A stretch of 64,000 nt of DNA from Alitta virens (lineage: Eukaryota; Annelida; Polychaeta; Phyllodocida; Nereididae): the NCBI GenBank assembly GCA_932294295.1, contig OW028585.1:29930720-29994719 (forward strand), written 5' to 3'. The notes below the pieces were generated by a model, which ran no database searches, was not told where the DNA came from, and worked only from the letters and a program-made list of their open reading frames with translations. Made by a program: the position numbers and the translations under genes. Shown here one piece after another: positions 41,950 through 52,837 of the stretch; within the stretch, counting starts at the first letter, position 1, and every line of letters begins with the position of its first letter.

Positions 41950-42334
41950 GTAAGAGTCACAGAGTTGTAGTGATAAGAGTGGTGTTGTGTTGTTATTTAT
42001 CATATGTTTATATTGAAAATAAGTAAAATATAAGAGATACGTTATAAAAATAAGCTAGGATTAAATTCAAGGCGGGAAGAATGGTGTATATAAATTTCCA
42101 TTAAGATTTGCATAAATTCAATAATGAAAATAGGTAAACGTCATTTTTAAAGTTTGTATTTGATTTAAAAATAATTGTCTGCTCATAATGTTATGTTTGT
42201 TGTGACACTTGTGTATTAACAGGTCTTGTTTTTGTTGTTGTTGTTTGTTTTGCTCTCTATCTGTATATATATTAATAACATGTACACTTTATTGATACAG
42301 TTAAAACAATTTTCTTCGTATGAAATAGCTTTGC
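41950..42334. other. No gene seen
   Basis: AT-rich unique sequence. Confidence 0.5.
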
Positions 42335-42640
42335 AATAGTGGACTTTCACGGAAGGTTCGCTATGTTTCCACCAGGTGGCTACTACAATTCTTTTGGCGG
42401 AAAAACTTCCCGCCCTTGATTGTGATTGGCTGAAACAAAGTGCATCCTAGCAGCAGTATTTTAGTGCATTTTAATGTAGATTTGATCTTATCATTTAATA
42501 AATTTCTGTTATTTCCCCGAGAAAATTATACTTATAGAATCAGTTAGTTATGATCTACTGTGTCTGAAAAGCCAAACGAGTAATAAGAAGAGACGAAAGA
42601 CTTATAACCTGCTGAATTCAGGGCTGCTCAGTGAAAAGAT
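42335..42640 (-). mobile_element. MITE family B, copy 6
   Basis: AATAGTGGACTTTCACGGAA to CAGTGAAAAGATG. The right end has lost the terminal CTATT, and about 15 bp is deleted near TGGCTACTACAATTC. Confidence 0.93.
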
Positions 42641-42660
42641 GTAGGTAACGGTGAGATAAG

Positions 42661-42763
42661 CCTAACAGTCCACACCATGCTACACATTAACTCGTGTGTG
42701 GGATCTTTTATATGCCTCGGTATAGACACAAGAGTATGAGACACCACCAATATTTAAGGTCTC
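42661..42763 (-). mobile_element. SINE family A fragment, reverse
   Basis: AGTCCACACCATGCTACAC and GGTATAGACACAAGAGTATG. It ends at the GATA array. Confidence 0.8.
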
Positions 42764-42778
42764 ATGATAGATAGATAA

Positions 42779-42835
<57 letters not shown>

Positions 42836-42858
42836 CAGATTAGATAGATAGATAGATA
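42764..42858. repeat. (GATA)n array
   Basis: About 95 bp of GATA. It is directly continuous with the A2 SINE on its right, so it is most simply that SINE's expanded tail. Confidence 0.97.
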
Positions 42859-43138
42859 TGGAAAGTATAGCCCTCTAAGGCAAGTTCTTGCTGCTATTGA
42901 GAGTTGATTGCTGAGGTGAGAGAGTGGAGGAGTCCACCCATGTTACAAATTTACCCCATGGGTGGGATCTTTAACTTCCCTCAGCATAGACACTAAGTAC
43001 AAAGGACCACAAATTTAACGTCTCATCCAAATGACATCCAGCTGAGATGTTGCTCATGAAAGGTTGCCCGGTGCTGAGATTGAACCCAGGTCCTTCAGAG
43101 GAGTAGGCGAGCGTCTTACCACCAAGCAGTATAATACT
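42859..43138 (-). mobile_element. SINE family A2, reverse, full length
   Basis: ATATGGAAAGTATAGCCCTC, AAGGCAAGTTCTTGC, the core, then GAACCCAGGTCCTTCAGAGG and TTACCACCAAGCAG (head). Confidence 0.94.
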
Positions 43139-43142
43139 ATGG

Positions 43143-43276
43143 CCACCCATGTTACACATGGGTGGGATATTTTACTTGCCTCAGCATGAGATGCAGCCAA
43201 TGAAGAGCGCAAATCCAGAACTCAACCCACAACCTTCGAAGTACTGATTAACGCCCTAACCGCTGAACCACCTAGC
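43143..43276 (-). mobile_element. SINE family A fragment with head, reverse
   Basis: ATGTTACACATGGGTGGGAT, TGCCTCAGCATGAG, then the head TAACCGCTGAACCACCTAGC. An internal deletion removed most of the core. Confidence 0.8.
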
Positions 43277-43414
43277 GGAAAATTATCATAACAAGTCTTC
43301 TGATTTTTGTCCATATCTTCTAGACATATATCAGATACATAATTAATATGGAATGAAGTAATAACGGCCGCATCACAGGATGATAGGCCAATGTTTACCT
43401 GTTGCTTAAGCTAC

Positions 43415-43476
43415 TTCATATATCATATCTTCATATATCATATCTTCATATATCATATCTTCATATATCATATCTT
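43415..43476. repeat. 15-bp tandem repeat, four copies
   Basis: TCATATATCATATCT repeated four times without change. Confidence 0.97.
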
Positions 43477-43790
43477 CCCTTTCATTAGGTGTAATGCAAG
43501 GAGACACGGTGTCACTGCATATATATGAGGGCGGAAATGTCACAGATACTCTTGTAAATTGGCTATATAAGAACAAATTTATGTCTGTGTGAGCTGTGTG
43601 TTTCCCTTTGGCCCAATCGATGTAGTTGTTTCACCCATGCGAAAGGTCCTGGGTTCGATTCCTAGGTGTGGTGGTAGCTTTTGATAAATTCAACATTCTA
43701 TTCTTTGTGTGATCCAGTGGCAAAAATGTCCCTCTGATCATAGGTTCGCTTTAAGATTTAAATAAAAAATGAAATTTTAAATATTGGTTA
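43477..43790. other. No gene; tRNA-like B box at about 43650
   Basis: GGTCCTGGGTTCGATTCCTAGG is a good B box with a palindromic stem, preceded by TTGTTTCACCCATGCGAAA. Probably a SINE head remnant. Confidence 0.4.
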
Positions 43791-43794
43791 TGCC

Positions 43795-43885
43795 TCAGTC
43801 AATCAATTAGTCAGTCAATCAGTCTGTCAGTAAGTTAGCAGTCAGTCAGTGCGTCAGCCAGTTAGTCAGTCAGTCAATGTTGATG
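43795..43885. repeat. (CAGT/CAAT)n microsatellite
   Basis: Degenerate GTCAGTCAATCAGTC tetramers. Confidence 0.92.
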
Positions 43886-43945
43886 ACTTCTAGTCATGTT
43901 GTCACACCCACCACACCCAGCATGATACTCATTGCTAGCTCTAAA

Positions 43946-44225
43946 TCAGAATGGTATCGATACAGAAATATTATGATATTCTGGAAGCAGGGTTAACTGT
44001 ACAATTGACAATGAATATGAGGAGACAGCTCTCATTGGACGACCCAGACAGACAATGCTTTGCTTGTCCAAACACGATGCACTACTGTTCCAGCCCCTTG
44101 TCTGTGATTGCTTGATCTGAGCAGACATAGCATTCAGAGTGGTAGCCTTGTGTTTTCCAATAAGTCCTGTCTTATTTGGAAATTTTGAAGCAGTTGAAGT
44201 TGCCTCTGCCAATTGAATTTGCCAA
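43946..44225 (-). CDS. Candidate coding segment, unknown product
   Basis: On the minus strand ATTACTTTTATACAG (ending at 44226) is a good acceptor. An 88-codon frame begins AEATSTASKFPNKTGLIGKH and ends ..NISVSIPF-stop at 43946. Codons are mixed and the residue composition is unbiased. Another frame joins in phase to the donor at 44764 and stops after about 30 codons, so the correct frame is uncertain. No family is recognised. It could be a 3' exon or untranslated exon sequence. Confidence 0.3.
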
Positions 44226-44397
44226 CTGTATAAAAGTAATATAATCTAGGTATCTTATAGCTTGACTTATTGTTACTGGTTGCAATACTTACGAATCAGG
44301 GACTCCTAATGATGAACTTATGAAACTCACAAATATGTTGAAGAGTTTAAATAAGATATCAAAATGACTTTGTTAGGTTCATCTTATAGAGCTACTG

Positions 44398-44512
44398 CGT
44401 CAGTTGGTCGGTCGGTCAGTCGGTGGGTCAGTCGGTGGGTCAGTCGGTGGGTCAGTCGGTCAGTGGATAAGTCAGGCAGTCAGTCAGACAGTCAGTCAGT
44501 CAGTCCCTTAAC
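44398..44512. repeat. (GGTC/AGTC)n microsatellite
   Basis: Contains three GTGGGTCAGTCG 12-mers, then AGTC tetramers. Confidence 0.93.
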
Positions 44513-44764
44513 TAGTCACTACACAAGCATCAAACTGACTAAATAACAGAAAATGAGTACCAAACTTAGTCACTTTGTCACTTAGTCACCCAGTCAAATA
44601 CAACCAATAATACAGTGATATAATATTGTAGTGATATCAAAGTTAACCCACCAGTAATGATATTGCAGTGATAATATCAAAACATATGCAAATACAACAA
44701 ATGCAAACAAAAATTACAAACAAACCCAAATAATTGCAATCAAAAACATATGGAAATGACTTAC

Positions 44765-45029
44765 CCTCTTTTGGCACTGCAGTTCTCGATGAGTTAATCT
44801 GTTCAGGGACTGGTCGGTGGGGTAGGATGGCAGGTTCACAAGCCTTCCTTTTAATGGAATGATGTTTTTCAAGGTTTTTGATGCTGATAAGACAACTTCC
44901 CAACAATTGTCGGTAATTGCATTTCATTTTTTTGTCAACACGAGATGATTATATCGCTTGTCAAGTGTTTGATTTTGTGTGCAGAAATTGTGCCTTGTTG
45001 TGGTCTGGTATGGTGTCAAATGCCTGAAT
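44765..45029 (-). CDS. Splice-bounded candidate exon with start codon, unknown product
   Basis: On the minus strand a strong acceptor (TTCCTTTATATTGCAG, ending at 45030) and a consensus donor (AAAGAGG|GTAAGT, starting at 44764) enclose 265 bp. ATG at 44927-44925 in an A-rich context (GACAAAAAAATGA) opens 54 codons: MKCNYRQLLGSCLISIKNLE.., then KRKACEPAILPHRPV and NSSRTAVPKE, ending in phase 1. An in-frame stop lies upstream, so the first third would be 5' UTR. The paired quality of both splice sites is the best in the window. No product is recognised; a spliced non-coding RNA is the main alternative. Confidence 0.42.
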
Positions 45030-45077
45030 CTGCAATATAAAGGAATACACCATGTTTAGGCTAGATAAGGATTAGGA

Positions 45078-45310
45078 TAGTGCAGCCCTCTAAGGCAGCT
45101 ACTCATGAGGTTTGAATGATGAGAGACATTAGGGGCGGTCCGCATCATGTAACACATTCACAGTTTCACCCCATAGGTGGGGTCTTTTACTTGCCTCTGC
45201 ATAGACACCGAGTGCAATGCACCACCAATTTGACATCTCATGCGACTGAAATCCAGCTGAGATGTGGCTCAACAAGAGTGCCCAGGCCGGGATTCAAATT
45301 GACCACAATG
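45078..45310 (-). mobile_element. SINE family A2, reverse
   Basis: AGTGCAGCCCTCTAAGGCAG at the tail, then the core and CAGGCCGGGATTCAAATTG in the B-box region. Confidence 0.88.
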
Positions 45311-45446
45311 TATTATCATACCGTAGCAGTTAACAGTCTACTTTGGCTCTAATGTCTTCGAATATTTGACTCGGAGTCCACACCATGACCATGTTGCACT
45401 TTTAACCCTTTATGATCAACACACGCCTTCCGCGTGCAAACCTTCT
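45311..45446. other. No gene seen
   Basis: Includes a short SINE-like phrase GACTCGGAGTCCACACCATG near 45369. Confidence 0.4.
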
Positions 45447-45770
45447 AATGTCTCAATGCTACTAGGTCTGAAGCTTATTAGTCAGCATATATGACCAGCT
45501 GGAAGAGACAGACATAATGATGAGATGATAAGGCTTGGAGTCCACACTATGTTACACATTTACCCCATTGGTGGGGTCTTTTACTTGCCTCAGCATAGAC
45601 ACTGAGTACAGGGCAGTGCGAAGGCACTTCCAGTTTAACGTCTCATGCGATCGACATCCTGCTGGGATGTAGCTCATGAAGAGTTCACCAGGTCTGAGCT
45701 TGAACCCGGGTCCCAGGACCTTCAGTCGAGCTGGCCAATGTGGAATTGATGGATGCCTTAACCATTACGG
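45447..45770 (-). mobile_element. SINE family A1, reverse, full length
   Basis: 3' part CTCAATGCTACTAGGTCTGA, core, B box (GAACCCGGGTCCCAGGACC) and A-box region (GATGCCTTAACCATTACGG). Confidence 0.93.
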
Positions 45771-46390
45771 TAGTATAGTAACGATAAAATCGACATAATT
45801 TCTCATTTTCTTGATCTTTATGTGGGCCTACTACAACCTATTGTGTGCCAATCCCATATTACCCCCTCTTTGGGGTAAATATTAAATCACAGCACCCTCT
45901 AACGATCTTAAGTCCAATGCAATGGCAATCTTGTAGGGGGGTAAAATGGCCCACCCCTGGGCACCAGTTGCCCCTGTCAACTGATGGCCTAACATTATCA
46001 ATGATGAAAGGTTTTTGCAACATCCGCGTTGTAAATTGACCAATTGGGATGTCCTGCTCCCCACACAAATGATGGTTTGTGTCCACTTTGTGGTGTTGTA
46101 TATTTCTATTGTGGGTGCTGTGGGATTTTTGTATTGGGGTTTATGCTATTGTAGTGTAATGTATGGAGAACAGCATAGAGTCAAGTCCAGGGGTATAGTG
46201 GCGGAAACGCCCAACCTGACTGAGGTCCAGTCTGACCTTGTTATATACGGTCAATTCGAACAAAGGATTGTGGGAGCCAGTTGCACCCTCATTAATTATG
46301 CAAATGATGCAGGTGCACTGGCTAGACAATGGAATATATACCAAACAAAGAAGGACTAAATTCACACACAAGTAACTATGAAACATGATC
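45771..46390. other. Unassigned unique sequence with open frames on both strands
   Basis: A 114-codon plus frame (46015-46359) and a 75-codon minus frame (46086-45859) overlap. Each has unbiased composition, but neither has convincing splice or start context or a known motif. Recorded as unresolved rather than as genes. Confidence 0.35.
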
Positions 46391-47840
46391 TATAAAACTG
46401 AAATATTAATACATGACAATAGTAGTGTAGTAGTAATGGTGAATTGATAACTATATTAGTTGCTTTCATGAGTGTATTTATTTTTGACGGTAAATTGTAA
46501 AATTTATTATAGTTTCCAATTAGAAGATGACATGTAATGCTGATGAGATAATTGCAGAGAAAAATGAAAAGGCAGGTGCATGTATTTTGGCTTAATTAAA
46601 GTCTTGCTGACAGGATCCCCGCTACTAACTTAGTGCTTAGTAAGTCTATGTAGAGCTCCAGGCATATAATCGTAGAGATTCTTACATGGTGTGTGAAGGT
46701 TTGCATGGTCAATTATAGCCTGGCAGCAGTCCTGTCATTTTTCGTGGTATTTTGCAACGTGTTGAATAATATTGCCTGGACAGCATACACGCATCAGTGC
46801 CAACTATCACCGTTTCACATCATTGAAAATGAGTAATTAGGTTTTATCGGCAATGACTAAGTCATTCAGTGATAACATTAAACATTTTTAAGAAGCAGAA
46901 GTTGATATTGCCAATTCACCGCATAGAAATGATGATTGTGGAAAAATAACAGCATGTCAAGATTAGTAATAGTGTGTGTACTCATTATTTTTTTAGTATT
47001 AAAACCGTGTGCACATATCATTCTGCGAACTCGGATGCAAATGAGGGCCATGCTTGCCTAATTAGGTCAATTATCTGATTCTCTTAATTTAACCATCAAT
47101 AATTAGTATTAGTATTTATTGTCATGCTTAAATCACAGTGAAATTTTCAAATTTTAAATTTAACAAACATAAATATTTTTTTATAGATTTATACAAACAA
47201 GAATTCTACTTTAAAAATGTGATAAACAATTAGTTTATAGCGAATTATGACCAATACAGGACATACAATTAAGATATATCTTGAATGAAAGTTATCAAGT
47301 CTTAATGCTTAAGCTGAGGTAGTGTAATACAGTCCAAATTTCACTGACTGAATACTGGTGGTATTGTGACAAACAAGAAAGGTGTGATAAACGTGATGGA
47401 AAGTGTGATAAATAAAAACATAGGTGTGATAGACAATGTAAATTGAACCTCACAAAAATACTAGTTCACTAAGAAGGTTGTCTTTCTACATTTTTTCTAT
47501 TTCAAACCAAACAATTTTGTAATTGTCATGATTGTGTCACCTCTCTTCTTAGATGACCTCTCTGTTAAACATTTAAAACTATCTATATATGTATAAACCT
47601 CAGTAAAACTCTTATGTACTGAAAAGTGCAAGATGGCCCTAAGACATGATGCAAAAGTTATTTACGAACTGAGTGATGTCAGAGACAATTTGTCAGAAAC
47701 TGTACTTGAACCAACAGAGGTTCGCCAAATGATATTTGAACTTTCCATAAATTGAATTTCATTTTTCTTGACATAATTTCATGTGTACTATTATATATGT
47801 ACGAATAAATAATATATATATCCGTTCTGTAGATAATAAC
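46391..47840. other. AT-rich, no gene seen
   Basis: About 1.4 kb of unique AT-rich sequence with no recognised repeats. C run at 47842-47852. Confidence 0.55.
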
Positions 47841-47879
47841 ACCCCCCCCCCCCTCCAAACCCTACACCCTGGACCAGTC

Positions 47880-48204
47880 AATAGAGTCTTTTCACTGAAC
47901 AGCCCTGAATTCAGCAGGACATAAGTCTTTCCTCTCCTCTTCTTACTCATTTTGCTTTTCAGACACAGTTGGTAATAACTAACTGATTCCATAAATATAA
48001 CTTTCTCAGAAAAATAACAAACATAAACTAAATGATAAAGTGTCAAATATACATTAAAATGCACTATAAATACTGCTGCTTGGATGCACTTTGCTTCAGC
48101 CAATCACAGCCAAGGGCGGGAACTTTTTCAGCCAATAGAATTGCAGTTTTCTGTTTTAGCCACCTGGTGGAAATACAGAGAACCTTCCGTGAAAATCCAC
48201 TATT
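47880..48204 (+). mobile_element. MITE family B, copy 7
   Basis: AATAGAGTCTTTTCACTGAA to CCGTGAAAATCCACTATT; intact. Confidence 0.95.
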
Positions 48205-48226
48205 ATAAAGCCAGCCTCAGGATGGT

Positions 48227-48406
48227 CTAGATCAGTGAGATTGCAGGCTTCCTTTTAGCGGCTTCAAGCAGCTCAAGTCTTTCGTACATGTCAACAAAGG
48301 CTTTGTAAGGATAATGCCCGGGACTTCCCCTCCAAATCGTCCCCTGTCCATTGCCTCCTACAAAGACGTCCACCGCCCATTTCGCCCACGAAGAAGCGGC
48401 TATCGC
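48227..48406 (-). CDS. Probable 3'-terminal coding exon, unknown product
   Basis: On the minus strand, after GATGAGATTTTAG (branch-like GCTAATG about 24 bp upstream), the frame reads IAASSWAKWAVDVFVGGNGQ, GTIWRGSPGHYPYKAF, VDMYERLELLEAAKRKP, AISLI-stop. It has balanced charge, an amphipathic end, three tryptophans, many CpG-bearing codons and GC content well above the flanks: the most convincing protein sequence in the window. Entry would be in phase 1. The plus strand is also open in register (FKQLKSFVHVNKGFVRIM..) but is strongly basic and less natural. MITE B copy 7 ends 22 bp past the stop. No domain is recognised. Confidence 0.5.
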   Translation of the reverse strand, partial: AIAASSWAKWAVDVFVGGNGQGTIWRGSPGHYPYKAFVDMYERLELLEAAKRKPAISLI

Positions 48407-48495
48407 TAAAATCTCATCCTCAAGTCTGACATTAGCTCATCTGCGGTGGGGGCCTTTAGGGAATAAAATGAAGCAATTTGTAAGAGCTACTGCGA

Positions 48496-48682
48496 GAAAA
48501 TACCACTAGTAAAGGACGCCGACTAATGGGAAGAAAGAAAAGCCATTCTATCTATCACCCGAGTTGCTGCTATTTCGTACAATTTGACCAGAACTCTCAA
48601 TAGGCCTTTTCCGAGTGCTCAGGCAGTTTGGGAAGTTAGAAGAGTCAATTTACATTGAACTGATTGCTTGGAGTTGAAATTG
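48496..48682 (+). repeat. 185-bp inverted duplicate, copy 1
   Basis: CACTAGTAAAGGACGCCGAC, TGGGAAGAAAGAAAAGCC, TTGCTGCTATTTCGTACAA, AATAGGCCTTTTCCGAGTGC and CTGATTGCTTGGAGTTGAAA recur in reverse at 54786-54965 with only a few differences. No SINE or TIR features. Confidence 0.95.
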
Positions 48683-48728
48683 CAATGTATAGCTGTAAAC
48701 AGCAGGAACATCAACTACTGCATCTAGG

Positions 48729-48820
48729 CCGATAGATAGATAGATTGATAGATAGACGGATAAATGGATGGACGGATAGATAGAGATATATAAATAGATA
48801 GACAGATGGATAAATGGATG

Positions 48821-48862
<42 letters not shown>

Positions 48863-48936
48863 CAGATAGATAGACAGATAGATAGACGGATAAATGAATG
48901 GATAGATAGACAGATAGATAGACGGATAAATGAATG

Positions 48937-48972
<36 letters not shown>
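48729..48972. repeat. (GATA)n array
   Basis: GATA/GACA/GGAT tetramers, with two copies of GACGGATAAATGAATGGATA. Confidence 0.97.
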
Positions 48973-49439
48973 CTCATTCATTCTTACATTCATTGCTAAC
49001 CTTATATATTATAAGCTACCTTAGCTTTGTGGTATCTTTGTAAATGAGCCTAAATTTCAGTTACATTTGTAATTTGTTGCATAAATTATTAAAAAAAAAA
49101 AGATCTGAACGACAACCTTTAGTTGCAATAAACAATGATAAAGATTGATTGAAATAATTAAACGGTACAAACGCTCACTGAATCAATCGGTTAACAACGA
49201 AATCGATAATAAATTTTGCCCATAATTTTGATGAAACTGATTGAAAGTTTCATTGAAAGTGCAAAGTCAATCACCCGTTCATTCACCTAAAAGTATGGGC
49301 TAATGTTTTCAGTCGCCCACTCACATGTAGCACTCTTTCCAAATTTCCCCCTTTATACTCTTTGGGCTTTCACCTCGTATTTGCTAGACCCATCACTATA
49401 AATTACTACATTTTCCAATCTTTCACAATCTTTTGAACT
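48973..49439. other. No gene seen
   Basis: AT-rich unique sequence. Confidence 0.5.
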
Positions 49440-49670
49440 TTCGTCCAATTGATCTTGTCCGGATCCAAAACGTCTTTTTGGCGTCATCTTTTATCAACGT
49501 CTCTGATTGGTCCGTTCTATCTGAGACAGCCGCACGTGGGAGGATGACGTCGTGACGTAATTGCACGTGGCACACGACCTCCGTTAGGCTTTCTCACTCT
49601 TCGCGAGGAGAGTTCCAGTTCCTTCTGATTTAATGTAATTTCGTCTTCGATCGAGTTCAGTAAACTGTTT
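49440..49670. promoter_or_regulatory. CpG-rich promoter-like block
   Basis: Contains GATTGGTCC (CCAAT box in reverse), two GCACGTGG E-boxes and overlapping CRE-like motifs (GATGACGTCGTGACGTAAT), with about twenty CpGs in 230 bp. TTCGCGAGGAGAGTTCCAG follows and could be 5' UTR. Orientation unresolved: the minus-strand exon at 48.4 kb or a plus-strand gene could use it. Confidence 0.5.
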
Positions 49671-50102
49671 GTTAATACTAGTAATTACTGGAGCTACATC
49701 TGAACTATAAAAACAAGGCATTTATTTAACAATTGGAAATTCTACCTAAGTCAGAAATACAAAGAGCTCTGTGATAACCAGTTCAACCAGCCACTGTATT
49801 TGGAAATGATGATCTGCAAATCATGGTTTTATTACATACTTGGGTCATGCGTGTTATGGGTACTCTCAATAAAATAGCAAATTGTTATTTTATGACCAGC
49901 ATCACTTAAGATTAATCAGGAATTATGATTTTATCTTTAACCTCTTATTTCTTTATGGTTATGGCATCATAAATCATAACATCTTTATGAAGATAATGTT
50001 GCTTGGGGACATCAAGTTTTTTTTTTTTTTTTTTTTGGGTTCTCCACTTTATTACAGCTTAATTAAACCAACTTACAACGTGAACACAACGTTATGTATC
50101 AG
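49671..50102. other. No gene seen; T run
   Basis: T run at about 50019-50037. Confidence 0.5.
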
Positions 50103-50695
50103 AAACCCTACCATAAAGACATCTCTCTATTAAGCCCAGATGTGATTAAGGTGCTATATAGCTATTAGGTGGTCTTCGTAGTGAAGTGGTCTTAATAATA
50201 AGTTGGCTAAGTGGTGAGGTATTCTTGATGGTGAGAGGGTCTTGATAGTGAGGTTGTCTTAATAGTGAGGTGATCTTAATATGTGGAATGGTTTTAACAG
50301 TGATGTGGTCGCAATAGTGAGGTGATCTTAATAGTGAGGTGGTCTTAATAGTGAGGTGGTCTAAATATAGAGGTGGTCTTGATAGTGAGATGGTCTAGAT
50401 AGTGAGGTTGTCTTAATAGTGAGGTTGTCTTCATAATAAGTAGTCTTAGTGGTGAGGTGGTCTTAATATGTGAACTGGTTTTAACAGTGATGTGGTCTTA
50501 ATAGTGAGATGGTTTTGACTGTGAGGTGGTCCGATATTGAGACAGTCTTATTACTGGGGTGGTCTTAATAATGAGGTGGTCTTGATAGTGAGGTGATCTT
50601 GATAGTGTAGTAGTCTTGATAGTGAGGTTGTCTGATTAGTGAATTTGTTGTAATAGTGTGGTGGTCTGAATAGTGAGGCAGTCTTAATAGTGAGA
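50103..50695 (-). mobile_element. 17-mer element, long reverse array
   Basis: A short forward end (ACCATAAAGACATCTC) then about thirty units of GAGGTGGTCTTAATAGT. Longest reverse array in the window. Confidence 0.9.
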
Positions 50696-50697
50696 AA

Positions 50698-51032
50698 TTG
50701 GGGCCTAGTTCCTCCTATATACACTTTATTTGTGACTTCTCTCCAATATTGACATCCAGTGCACCCACTACCGTTTGCCATGACAAGTGGCCCCTGCAGC
50801 TTGACAAGTGTACCCACCCCTTCGATAGGGGCACTTGGTGCAGCCCTCCCTCTTCTGTCAAGATGGTGGGACAGCTAGACAATGCCTGACAAACATCCTT
50901 GTACATGACAGACATATTTGATGATTTCTATTGACAGATTCTGTAGGTTGTGCATCGCAATTGTTACGAACAGTGTGGTTGAGATTTGGGAGTGTTTTGT
51001 TGTGTTGTGTGTTGACATTGTCTCAATTTTAC
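50698..51032. other. Unique block with minus-strand frames and AATAAA
   Basis: Non-repetitive and less AT-rich than its surroundings. On the minus strand a polyadenylation-like AATAAA lies near 50728. Frames are short; a 3' UTR is possible. Confidence 0.3.
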
Positions 51033-51062
51033 CCTCTATACTCTGAGGATTGTTTTTGTCTT
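51033..51062 (-). CDS. Candidate 30-bp micro-exon, ambiguous strand
   Basis: Minus strand: TTCCAATATGCCTTACTTCACTGCAG-type acceptor, 30 bp reading (x)DKNNPQSIE(G) in phase 1, donor GAGG|GTAAAA. CTGCAG is palindromic, and the plus strand also shows GTTTTTGTCTTCTGCAG, so the signal may belong to the other strand. Low confidence. Confidence 0.22.
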
Positions 51063-51068
51063 CTGCAG

Positions 51069-51416
51069 TGAAGTAAGGCATATTGGAAAACAGTCGGATG
51101 TGTAGCTTGTTTTTTTTTTATTCATCACAAAATATAACTTCGTCATTAAAGTCACTGTCATTGCTGCTCAATTATTTATGTTTTTATTCATTTTTGTTTT
51201 TATCCGTTATGTTTTTAAAGTTTTATAACGTTTACAATATATTTTAATTACCAATATTTGTATACTATACACCATGAATTGTATCTCACTATGCATGTGT
51301 GTGAATAAACATATTTAAATAATAAATAAATAAAAGTAAAAGTAATGCAGGGAGTAAGAAAAATAAAATCACAGTAAATCTTAAGCCAAACTCAAATGAA
51401 CCAAATAATCTAATTC
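51069..51416. other. No gene seen
   Basis: AT-rich unique sequence. Confidence 0.5.
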
Positions 51417-51740
51417 AATAGTGGATTTTCACAGAATGTTCTCTGTATTTCCACCAGGTGGCTATGGCAGAATACTGCAATTCTATTGGCTGAAAATGTT
51501 CCCGCCCTTGACTGTGATTGGACGAAACAAAGTGCATCCAAGCAGTAGTATTTTTAGTGCATTTTAATGTGTATTTGACATCTTATCATTCTATAGATTT
51601 TGTTATTGGCCTGAGAAAGTTATATTTATTGAATCTGTGGGTTATGGTTTTCTATGTCTGAAAAGCAAAAATGAGTAATAAGAAGAGAGGAAAGACTTAT
51701 GTCCTGCTGAATTCAGGGCTGCTCAGTGAAAAAGACTATT
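51417..51740 (-). mobile_element. MITE family B, copy 8
   Basis: AATAGTGGATTTTCACAGAA to CAGTGAAAAAGACTATT. Confidence 0.95.
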
Positions 51741-51956
51741 GCAGCAAAGTTTCGACTTCTGCATGGAATAAATAAGCCTAACTTTAAATCTTCTGTAAAA
51801 CTTTGTTTTGAGTTGTACAAAATTTTGATTCAGGCAGATACGACTTAGGCGAGGTTTACCGTATAATTCTTTGATTGGAGCCAAATCCTGGTGGGCTTAA
51901 TACGAGGAAGACAAATTCATTCTAAAGTTTGTGTTTCCACAATTTATAAATATTGT
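51741..51956. other. No gene seen
   Basis: Unique sequence. Confidence 0.45.
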
Positions 51957-52147
51957 CTGGGGTTTGATCCCTGGCACGGGCACTCTTCATGAGCTACATC
52001 TCAGCTGGATGTCGTTCGCATGAGACGTTAAATTGGAGGTGCCTTGTGTTCGGTGTCTATGCTTAGGCAAGTAAAAGACCCCCTCCACCCATGGGGTAAA
52101 AGTGTAACATGGTGTGGACCTAATGCCTTGTCATCTCATCGTTATAT
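51957..52147 (+). mobile_element. SINE family A
   Basis: B box (GGGGTTTGATCCCTGG), CTTCATGAGCTACATCTCAG, core, CCTTGTCATCTCATCG. Confidence 0.92.
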
Positions 52148-52837
52148 TAGCCTTTACTCGCACAAAGGCAAGAGAAAAACAAGCATATTTATAGACTATA
52201 GTCTGCTATGTTATTTTGAAATTACACTGATGTCTTGTCATTTGTCTTTTTTTGCCATCTTATCTGTAGAAAATGGCTGAAAATGGAAAGTATCACGTAT
52301 CACATCATAAACAGGGTATCATTACAGAAAAAAAAACTCTAGGAGCACACAGCTGCTGTGGTAGCATTTGAAGAGACATCTCCAGCCTTTCCAGTTCTCA
52401 GAAGTAGTTTAAATTCTGGCAGAACTTTGTCAGCTACACGAAGCGGCCATCTTGAGTGTATTCCCCAAGCAAACATTTGTCCTAAACCTAAAGCTCACTG
52501 AATGACTCAGAATAATGGAGTTTTCCCTAGAGAGTTCACACCAGTGCCACCGATATTGTTTATATGGCATGATTGTGCTCTGCTAAGGTCTCAGATATTC
52601 TCAGATATTTTCTCAGATACTCTTAGATATTCTCAGATCAGAGTGGGGTATCCTTCATACTGATGCCCCAAAGACATTTATGGTTTTTAGTTACTCTGAG
52701 ATCTTATTTGTTGGTTTGGCTCAATATATGGAAAAAAACAGCCTCAAGGATTTACCATTGAATACATGCACACTGAAAATCTAGATCTCTATAGATGAAA
52801 TGTTAGTCAAAACAACAGACTGTTTAGACATTTTGAC
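52148..52837. other. No gene confirmed; possible exon start at 52270
   Basis: TTGTCTTTTTTTGCCATCTTATCTGTAG (ending 52269) is a fine acceptor and is followed by AAAATGGCTGAAAATGG with a start codon, but only weak donors (GTATC) follow. A TCTCAGATATTC repeat lies at 52590-52640. Confidence 0.3.

Noticed and set aside
48260..48305. Plus-strand 46-bp exon (acceptor CTTCCTTTTAG, donor GTAAGG)
   Set aside because: Overlaps the better minus-strand reading; length not a multiple of three and encoded peptide strongly basic.
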